A stretch of DNA of 43,061 nucleotides from CAZFLD01 sp964519835 (GTDB lineage Bacteria > Spirochaetota > Spirochaetia > DSM-27196 > CAZFLD01). Made by a program: the position numbers and the translations under genes. The notes below the pieces were generated by a model that was not told the DNA's origin, did not search any database, and worked only from the letters and a program-made list of their open reading frames with translations. The stretch lies in NCBI GenBank assembly GCA_964519835.1, contig CAZFLD010000033.1:1-43061 (forward strand). Reading direction: 5' to 3'. Shown piece after piece: positions 34,755-40,613 of this stretch (its first letter is position 1; the number at the start of each line of letters is the position of its first letter).

Positions 34755-34789
34755 GAGGTCCTCCAAGAATTGCTTAGTTGCAGCGCAGT

Positions 34790-34806
34790 AGCGAGAATCG
34801 GGCCAA
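34790..34806 (-). promoter_or_regulatory. Candidate sigma-54 promoter of the ParA/SUMF1 operon
   Basis: On the minus strand TTGGCCCGATTCTCGCT matches the -24/-12 consensus (YTGGCACG-N4-TTGCW) at all but two fixed positions, with GG and GC exactly ten bases apart. Transcription would begin about 25 bases before the lipoprotein ATG. No good -35/-10 pair is seen here. One match in a GC-rich genome is modest evidence. Confidence 0.4.
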
Positions 34807-34950
34807 GTTCTTTGGAACGTGGCGCACAACGAAGCTTATGTCGGACAATGACTTAGGCGCTCGGTAGGATCGCTTTGGGTCCAACAACGCCGATGGTCCT
34901 GCCGTTGCTGCCCATACCGTGGTCATCAACTGACTACAGCGTGGTCAGTA

Positions 34951-35307
34951 ATGGGCGGGCGCATGTTCGTGGTATCTCACCCCGACGCACCGTGGCGCGC
35001 CGCCGGCTGGTGGTGTCGCGACGCCGGCTGGGACGGGTTCTTTCTGACGGTTCGTGGCCAACCGGGTTCCTACTACCTGCACCTCCGCGACAACAGGACA
35101 ATTCTGCCGTGGTCCTACTTCAAAACGGCCATAGACGTCGAAGAGTCCTGGCAGACCGTGTTTGTTCCGTTTTCGAGCTTTCAGCCGGACAGCATGCCTT
35201 CAGGGAGCACGCCGAACCTGTCACGCCTTCGATCGGTGGCGCTTGTTGCGGCGGGTGAGGACTTCCGTGCGCAGGTGGACCTTCGGGAGATCGGCCTGTA
35301 CCGATAG
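34951..35307 (+). CDS. CIA30-like domain protein, 118 aa, possibly N-terminally shortened
   Basis: The sequence WDGFFLTVRGQPGSYYLHL, then PWSYFKTAIDVEESWQTVFV and VPFSSFQP matches the core of CIA30 (complex I intermediate-associated protein 30-like) domains, a galactose-binding-like beta sandwich. Family members are usually 150-180 residues and begin with a segment like the words DGVMGG; here that part is missing or lies in a different frame just upstream (TDYSVVSNGR). Either the gene lost its first part through a frameshift near 34950 or it is a short form. Start codons at 34951 and 34963 are both possible. It diverges from the envelope operon. Confidence 0.68.
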   Translation: MGGRMFVVSHPDAPWRAAGWWCRDAGWDGFFLTVRGQPGSYYLHLRDNRTILPWSYFKTAIDVEESWQTVFVPFSSFQPDSMPSGSTPNLSRLRSVALVAAGEDFRAQVDLREIGLYR

Positions 35308-35522
35308 CCGAGCGGGGTGCCGGCGAGAGACCCGGGGTCAGGACGGGAAGCTCGTACACCAGGTATGGATCGCGTGGGGCGTAGTGCGTGACCATCGACC
35401 TGCGTCGGGCTCGATTCCGCGCCGCATTCGCCCCAAGAGGTTGTTGTGGCAAACCAGAGCAACGCGCGACTGACCGACAGTAGCGACGGTGCGGACAACG
35501 CACCGGAAATTGCGAGAAACCG
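35308..35522. other. Stretch without a recognised gene
   Basis: About 215 bases between the CIA30-like gene and the possible small gene at 35523. Open frames exist on both strands but none has a ribosome site or a family likeness. No strong hairpin or promoter was found. Confidence 0.5.
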
Positions 35523-35765
35523 GTGGACTCGAGTGTGTCGGCCTGCTACAGTCCGATCGGCCAGGCGATCGCTGAGCGAATCAGGTCGGCCGACCGCCGG
35601 CGAAGTGCGGAACGACGCGACCAGATTCAGCCGTCTCGGGAGGCCCTGGAAAGCCCTGACTCACAACTGTTTGAGGAGTTGGGCGTCCTGTCGCAGCGGG
35701 TGGACTTCCTCGAGCGGCTCCTCGAATCAACTCCCGAGGCGGAGCGTGAGGCTCGACGGTCATAG
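35523..35765 (+). CDS. Possible small coiled-coil protein, 80 aa
   Basis: GTG start, with a second in-frame GTG at 35535. The protein is very charged, and the second half (QLFEELGVLSQRVDFLERLL) has the heptad pattern of a coiled coil, similar in feel to PspB-like or anti-sigma regulatory helices. No membrane segment is present. It ends 55 bases before the beta-propeller gene and could share its transcript. There is no clear ribosome site, so this is a tentative gene. Confidence 0.4.
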   Translation: MDSSVSACYSPIGQAIAERIRSADRRRSAERRDQIQPSREALESPDSQLFEELGVLSQRVDFLERLLESTPEAEREARRS

Positions 35766-35820
35766 GGCGGCGCCGGGACCACAACAAGCCTGGAACCACA
35801 ACAGGAGGGACGGCCGCGCC

Positions 35821-37644
35821 ATGAAACGCAACATTCCCTTACTAGTAACTACTCTCCTATTTGCCGTATGTACGATAGCGCCGGCTCAGAATGCCGAGTA
35901 CAGCCGAACTGAGTATCGCGGCGACGTAGGTGGCACGGATCTGAGAATGATTCTGTGGCAGCCGATCGACTCACAGGTAGCCCACGAGTATCACGCCGAG
36001 CTGCAGATACTTGTCGCCACGTCCACGGATACATTGGCTATCGATGTAGACGACGGGATCTATACCGACGGGTACATGGAGTATCGATTCTCGGACAACG
36101 GGCTTGTTATGGCCGAACCGCAATACGAGTTTCGCCTCGACCGGCTCGGTGACCCGGCCGACGACATTCTTGGAGTCTACGAGATGCGGGCGAACGAATC
36201 GAGCCTCGAGCCCGATCCGGACGGAAAGATGCGTGTGACTGTAGAAGTCCGCCGAATCGCCGACGGCTTGGAGGCGGACATGCGCTCCTGGTTGCCTACC
36301 CTCGAGCTCCGGCTTTCCTCACAGTCGAGGACCACCTACGTTTCCGCCGACGGGCAAGATGTGCGTGTGATAGCCGACAACAACCGAATAACCGTAGACA
36401 GCATCGACGGCGAAACCGTGACCTTGCCCCTCGACGCTCAGTATCGAATCACGCGACGGCTTCCACCGCCGGCGCCTGAGGAGGGTATGCTCGCCGTGGG
36501 ACTATCGCCGCAGGAGTACCACGCCGGGCTCTACGGTCAACCATTCCCCGGAGCCGTCGATCTGGAAACCGTGGCGAGCTCCGTTGAGGCATGGGAGATC
36601 GAAGTACCCGGCATCGCAATGCGGGTTGCTCGGGCAACCGGCTACCTTCTCAGTTGGAATCCCGCTGAGGTATCGGTCGTCGATATCACATCCGGCAACG
36701 TCGTACACAGCTTCGATTTGAACGAGCTCGATGCTCCGATCGACGGGCAGACGGGACGGTGGTCTCCCGACGGCACCCGTTTTTTGGCGACGCAGAACTT
36801 TTTTGTCTACCTTCATGAGCCGGACGTCTACCTCTTTGATGTTCCCTCTGCGCAGATCACGGCAATCGCAGAGGACAACACCTCCCGGGTGCTCTACAGC
36901 GGCTCGGGGGGGCCTGTACCCTCGCTGGACCTAACGCCGACGTGGGCAGGGCACAACATTCTCTATCAACACCTCGAACGGGGTGCTGATGGGTACACCT
37001 CGGAGCTCTTGCTTTTGGCTCCCGAGCAGGACCGCCCCCGACTCGTAGTACGCACGCCCCATACGGTGCCGTCCGTGGTTGATGTGCTCGTCTCTTCTTT
37101 GGACGGCGTCGTCTACTACACCTCCGTCGGGCGCCGCTCCGGTGACGACGACACCGGCGTGTGGCGATCGGTCCCCGGCCGTCGGCCGGAGCGAATTATC
37201 GAGGCGACCGGAAACGCAGGGTTTCCCATTGCGGCGGAGGTAAGCCTCTCCGGTGAGCATCTGTTGGTCCATCATCGCGTGAACGACCTGGAGGGCACCG
37301 CCTCTCGATTTGTCGTTTTCGACATCGAGTCCGGGAGGGAGTTCCCCATTGTCGATCCCGATGGTCCCTACGGTGATCATCGAGTGGTCAACGCCACGCT
37401 GTCTCCGGATGGGAGATACGTTGCAGCGGTCATGTATCATGGCGAATCGGGAACGTCGCTGGTGTTGATCCGGGAGATCAAAAGCGGTGCCGTCCGCACC
37501 ATCTTCGAGTCCGAGGATTCCTCCCTGGGCGTGAGTCGCGGCAACTCATACTCGCACATCGGGATGGGCTGGACGGTGGACGACGAGATTGTAATCTCAA
37601 CCGACTTCGGCGAACGCGTCTTGGTGTTGGGCTTCGAGAGATAA
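35821..37644 (+). CDS. Secreted beta-propeller protein, WD40/TolB-like, 607 aa
   Basis: Signal peptide (PLLVTTLLFAVCTIAPAQ) with cleavage probably after AQ, so the protein is periplasmic or surface exposed. The N-terminal 220 residues form a beta-rich domain without close likeness. From about 255 on, blades carry sequences typical of TolB/WD40-like propellers (GRWSPDGTRFLATQNFF, VYLFDVPSAQITAI, ATLSPDGRYVAAVMY). No enzymatic residue set is visible. An AGGAGGG element precedes the ATG by about eleven bases. It follows the tentative small gene and ends facing the kor operon across a hairpin. Function unknown; a binding or scaffold role is likely. Confidence 0.82.
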   Translation: MKRNIPLLVTTLLFAVCTIAPAQNAEYSRTEYRGDVGGTDLRMILWQPIDSQVAHEYHAELQILVATSTDTLAIDVDDGIYTDGYMEYRFSDNGLVMAEPQYEFRLDRLGDPADDILGVYEMRANESSLEPDPDGKMRVTVEVRRIADGLEADMRSWLPTLELRLSSQSRTTYVSADGQDVRVIADNNRITVDSIDGETVTLPLDAQYRITRRLPPPAPEEGMLAVGLSPQEYHAGLYGQPFPGAVDLETVASSVEAWEIEVPGIAMRVARATGYLLSWNPAEVSVVDITSGNVVHSFDLNELDAPIDGQTGRWSPDGTRFLATQNFFVYLHEPDVYLFDVPSAQITAIAEDNTSRVLYSGSGGPVPSLDLTPTWAGHNILYQHLERGADGYTSELLLLAPEQDRPRLVVRTPHTVPSVVDVLVSSLDGVVYYTSVGRRSGDDDTGVWRSVPGRRPERIIEATGNAGFPIAAEVSLSGEHLLVHHRVNDLEGTASRFVVFDIESGREFPIVDPDGPYGDHRVVNATLSPDGRYVAAVMYHGESGTSLVLIREIKSGAVRTIFESEDSSLGVSRGNSYSHIGMGWTVDDEIVISTDFGERVLVLGFER

Positions 37645-37652
37645 AGGGCCGA

Positions 37653-37686
37653 GCGCGGGGGCGCGGCCGTCTCCGCGGCCCTGCGC
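37653..37686. terminator. Long hairpin between convergent genes
   Basis: Arms at 37653-37666 and 37673-37686 pair at thirteen of fourteen positions (one G-G mismatch, one G-T) around the loop CCGTCT. It lies between the ends of the beta-propeller gene and korC. No T run follows on either strand, so it may act as a bidirectional barrier or an mRNA-end stabiliser. Confidence 0.6.
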
Positions 37687-37691
37687 TTCGC

Positions 37692-38249
37692 CTAAAACGT
37701 CGCTACGCTCTCGCCGACAAGCGCCGCCCCGGCATGCAGTGCTCTGAGGTTTGCCTCGAGGATCGCCCCGTGATAGCGTGTCTCGAGCACCCGTTGCAGC
37801 GACTCCAGCCTGACTACGGGGATCAGTTTCGCGACCGCTCCCAAGAGGCACATGTTGATGCCCACCTCCGAGCGCCTCTCGCCGTTGAGCTCGAGGATTG
37901 TCGCACGAAGCGGCAAATCGATTTCCCGGGAGTTGGCGTGTTGCCAGCGGTGTACGTAGAAGGGATCGGTAATCACGACTCCGCCGGGGCGGACCAGCGC
38001 GCTAAAGCGGTCGTAGGCCATCTGGCTCAGGCAGACCAGGACGTTTGGCTCGAGGACCTTCGGAAACCAGATCTCCCCGTCGGCTACGATCACGTCGCTG
38101 CGAGCGGAGCCTCCGCGTGCTTCCGGGCCGTAGACCTGCGTTTGAACGGCGTTTAGCCCTTCGTGAAACAAGACGGCTTCGGCAAGGACCACCGCGGCGG
38201 TGATCACTCCTTGGCCGCCGGAGCCGGAGAAGACAAAGCGCTGGATCAT
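37692..38249 (-). CDS. korC: 2-oxoacid:ferredoxin oxidoreductase gamma subunit, 185 aa
   Basis: Gamma-domain protein with the N-terminal FSGSGGQGVITAA motif and VYGPEARGGSARSD, both hallmarks of the catalytic gamma subunit of the KorABCD/VorABCD type. Length is normal. It begins four bases inside the end of korB (ATGA). It completes the enzyme that oxidises a 2-oxoacid with CoA to an acyl-CoA, CO2 and reduced ferredoxin. Confidence 0.93.
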   Translation of the reverse strand: MIQRFVFSGSGGQGVITAAVVLAEAVLFHEGLNAVQTQVYGPEARGGSARSDVIVADGEIWFPKVLEPNVLVCLSQMAYDRFSALVRPGGVVITDPFYVHRWQHANSREIDLPLRATILELNGERRSEVGINMCLLGAVAKLIPVVRLESLQRVLETRYHGAILEANLRALHAGAALVGESVATF

Positions 38250-39088
38250 TTGCAGGCCCCCGGTTCGAGTCGCCTAATGGCGGCGAGAGCTTCTGCGGGG
38301 TCCGGTTCTGCGCGCCCCGCACGCCGAGCCGCCGGCTCGAGGATGCGCTCCCGGTAGGCGCGGCTGTACTCGATGCGCTCCTCCTCTTTGAGGATACCGA
38401 CGGTGATAGACTTGCCCGCCTCTTCCTTGAAGTACCGCATCATTTCTACGGCATCGCCTTTTTGGTTCTTGCGCCCGTAGTAGGTGGGACACTGGGACAA
38501 CACCTCCACGACGGAAAATCCCTTGTGAGTAATGGCCTCTGCAAAGATCTTTGCCATGTCTCGCGCGTGGTAGGTGGTGGTGCGGGCCACAAAGGACGCT
38601 CCCGAAGCGACGGCCAACTGAACGGGATCAAACGGTGGGTCGACGGTGCCGTACGGGGCGGTTGTTGCCGCCTCGCCACAGCCGGTGAGGGGAGAGTATT
38701 GGCCACCCGTCATGCCGTAGATGGAATTGTTCATGATGATCGCCGTAACGTCGATGTTCCGCCGCGCTGCGTGAATAAAGTGATTGCCGCCGATGGCAAG
38801 GGCGTCTCCGTCTCCCATCGGTACGATGACGTTCAGGAGGGGCCATGCCATCTTTATCCCCGTTGCAAAGGCAAGGGCCCTTCCGTGAAGGGTGTGGAGG
38901 GTATGAAAGTCCACGTAGCCTTGCATGCGGGCTGAACAGCCGATGCCGGAGATCATCACCACGTCGTTTTTCTCGATACAAAGCTTCTCCACCGCGCGAA
39001 GCAAGCTGTTTAGAACAATGCCGTGGCCACAGCCCGGACACCAGATGTGGGGCATAAAGCGTGTGCGCAGGTAGTCGGTTACCGGCAT
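38246..39088 (-). CDS. korB: 2-oxoacid:ferredoxin oxidoreductase beta subunit (TPP-binding), 280 aa
   Basis: Thiamine-diphosphate subunit. WCPGCGHGIVLNSLL near the N-terminus carries the Cys pair of the iron-sulfur site, and the TPP motif runs from GDGDALAIGGNHFIHA to IIMNN. ISGIGCSARMQGYVDFHTLH is conserved in the Kor/Vor group. It starts one base after the korA stop. The substrate may be 2-oxoglutarate or a branched 2-oxoacid; the sequence does not decide. Confidence 0.94.
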   Translation of the reverse strand: MPVTDYLRTRFMPHIWCPGCGHGIVLNSLLRAVEKLCIEKNDVVMISGIGCSARMQGYVDFHTLHTLHGRALAFATGIKMAWPLLNVIVPMGDGDALAIGGNHFIHAARRNIDVTAIIMNNSIYGMTGGQYSPLTGCGEAATTAPYGTVDPPFDPVQLAVASGASFVARTTTYHARDMAKIFAEAITHKGFSVVEVLSQCPTYYGRKNQKGDAVEMMRYFKEEAGKSITVGILKEEERIEYSRAYRERILEPAARRAGRAEPDPAEALAAIRRLEPGACK

Positions 39089-39089
39089 G

Positions 39090-40247
39090 TCAAACCCCCT
39101 TGCCTTGGATTATTCGGATGAGATTTTTGATGTCGGTGGGAGTTATCATCTCTCCGTCCACGCGGTTTGACAAGTAGACCTTGCGTGGCTCTTCCACAGC
39201 GGCCTTTACCTCCCGGACTACCTGTCCCAAGTTCATTTCGACAACCAGTACGTAGTCTGCGTCCCTGCAGCGCGCTCGAACTAACTCGGAAGGGAAGGGC
39301 CATAGCGTCTGTAGCTCGAGGAGTCCCACCCGCATGCCTACGAGGCGCCTGTTCTGCATGATGTGCCGGGCGCTCCGAGCGGCGGCGCCGTAGGAGATCA
39401 GAAGGATCTCAGCATCTTCCGTATGCCACTCCTTGTAAAAGGTGAGATTGTCCTTGCGGTTCTCCAGCTTGTTTACAAGGTGATGCAAGAGATCGTTTGC
39501 CACACGTGGATTGTCCGAGGGAAAGCCCCACATGTCGTGGACGAGGCCGGTGACGTTGTAGCGGTGGTCGCCGCCGAAGTGGGACATGGGAAGTCTTCCA
39601 TCCTCCCGAGGGAAGTAGGGATGGTAGTTCACGTCACGAGGCACGGAGGTCAAGAGTCGCTCGGTGAGGGGGATGGCTCCTTTGTCGGGAATACGCACCG
39701 CCTCGCGCATGTGGCCGACGATCTCGTCGATAAGCACTACCACCGGTGTCCGAAAGGTCTCGGAGACATTAAAGGCCTCGACCATCATGTGGAAGAGGTC
39801 CTGGTGATTGCCGGCCGTAAGGCACACGATGGAGTGGTCCCCGTGGGTGCCCCAGCGAACCTGCATAACGTCGCCCTGGCCGGCGTGCGTCGGCAGGCCC
39901 GTGGAGGGGCCGCCTCGCTGAACGTCGACGATGACACAGGGCACCTCCGTCATGACCGCATAGCCCACGGCCTCCTGCATCAGCGAAAAACCGGGGCCGC
40001 TGGTGGCGGTCATGCTCTTTAGGCCCGTAAGGGAGGCCCCGATGACTGCGCAGAGCGAGGCGATCTCGTCTTCCATCTGAATAAAGCTGCCGCCGACCTC
40101 GGGCAACCGGGAAGAGAGGCGCTCCGCGATTTCGGTGGAAGGGGTGATGGGATAGCCGGCGAAAAACCGCATGCCGGCGTAGAGAGCAGCCTCGGCGCAA
40201 ACCTCGTTGCCTTGCAAGAAGCGCAGCCCTTTGTCGGCGCCGCTCAC
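39090..40247 (-). CDS. korA: 2-oxoacid:ferredoxin oxidoreductase alpha subunit, 385 aa
   Basis: Alpha subunit with the pyrimidine-binding domain marks YPITPSTEIAE, MEDEIASLCAVIGAS and MTATSGPGFSLMQEA, followed by the C-terminal domain (LISYGAAARSARHIM). The start is GTG at 40247, overlapping the korD stop as GTGA; longer versions would run into korD. With korB and korC it forms the catalytic core, and electrons leave through the KorD ferredoxin subunit. Confidence 0.94.
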   Translation of the reverse strand: MSGADKGLRFLQGNEVCAEAALYAGMRFFAGYPITPSTEIAERLSSRLPEVGGSFIQMEDEIASLCAVIGASLTGLKSMTATSGPGFSLMQEAVGYAVMTEVPCVIVDVQRGGPSTGLPTHAGQGDVMQVRWGTHGDHSIVCLTAGNHQDLFHMMVEAFNVSETFRTPVVVLIDEIVGHMREAVRIPDKGAIPLTERLLTSVPRDVNYHPYFPREDGRLPMSHFGGDHRYNVTGLVHDMWGFPSDNPRVANDLLHHLVNKLENRKDNLTFYKEWHTEDAEILLISYGAAARSARHIMQNRRLVGMRVGLLELQTLWPFPSELVRARCRDADYVLVVEMNLGQVVREVKAAVEEPRKVYLSNRVDGEMITPTDIKNLIRIIQGKGV

Positions 40248-40450
40248 GACGCCACCTCTCGAACAATCCGTATTGCCAGATCCGGACAGCGAATCTCGCA
40301 GTCGCCACACCACACACAGGCGTCCGGGCGAGCAAACACCGCCTTGCCTGCCTCATCCAGGCCAAGTGCGTCTTTGGGGCAAAAGGCGACGCAGATACTA
40401 CAGCCCTTGCACCAGTCCCGGTTGATTTCGAGTCGGCGCTGTACAGCCAT
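40244..40450 (-). CDS. korD: 2-oxoacid:ferredoxin oxidoreductase delta (ferredoxin-like) subunit, 68 aa
   Basis: Small protein with two 4Fe-4S motifs: CKGCSICVAFCP and CVWCGDCEIRCP. Members of this size serve as built-in ferredoxins of Kor/Vor enzymes. AAGGAG lies seven bases before the ATG. It is the first gene of korDABC, and the strong promoter at 40486-40514 stands just upstream. Confidence 0.93.
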   Translation of the reverse strand: MAVQRRLEINRDWCKGCSICVAFCPKDALGLDEAGKAVFARPDACVWCGDCEIRCPDLAIRIVREVAS

Positions 40451-40470
40451 AGAGGCTCCTTGGTCAAAAA

Positions 40471-40488
40471 AGAGTGATTACTCTAATC
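40471..40488. promoter_or_regulatory. Candidate operator: overlapping inverted repeats at the kor start site
   Basis: Two nested palindromes occur here: AGAGT-GATT-ACTCT (40471-40484) and GATTA-CTC-TAATC (40476-40488). They overlap the -10 box and the probable transcription start of korDABC, a place where a repressor would block the promoter. The regulator is not known. Confidence 0.45.
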
Positions 40489-40514
40489 ATAGCAGCCCCC
40501 GGTGGCTCTGTGAA
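40486..40514 (-). promoter_or_regulatory. Sigma-70-type promoter of korDABC
   Basis: On the minus strand TTCACA (40509-40514) stands 17 bases before TATGAT (40486-40491); each box matches five of six consensus bases. The start of transcription would be near 40479, about 30 bases before the korD ATG. Confidence 0.8.
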
Positions 40515-40531
40515 GGCGTTTTTTTCGCCGT

Positions 40532-40571
40532 GACGTCGGTCTCGGCCCTGTGGTAAGCTCGCGACGTCGGT
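40532..40571 (+). repeat. Direct repeat GACGTCGGT upstream of the histidine kinase
   Basis: The nine bases GACGTCGGT occur at 40532-40540 and 40563-40571, 31 bases apart (three helix turns), in the leader of the kinase gene. GACGTC is itself a palindrome. This could be a pair of regulator sites; nothing else supports it. Confidence 0.4.
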
Positions 40572-40613
40572 TTTGAGGCTTTGTCACTGCCCGACGGCTA
40601 AAGGAGTCCCCCA

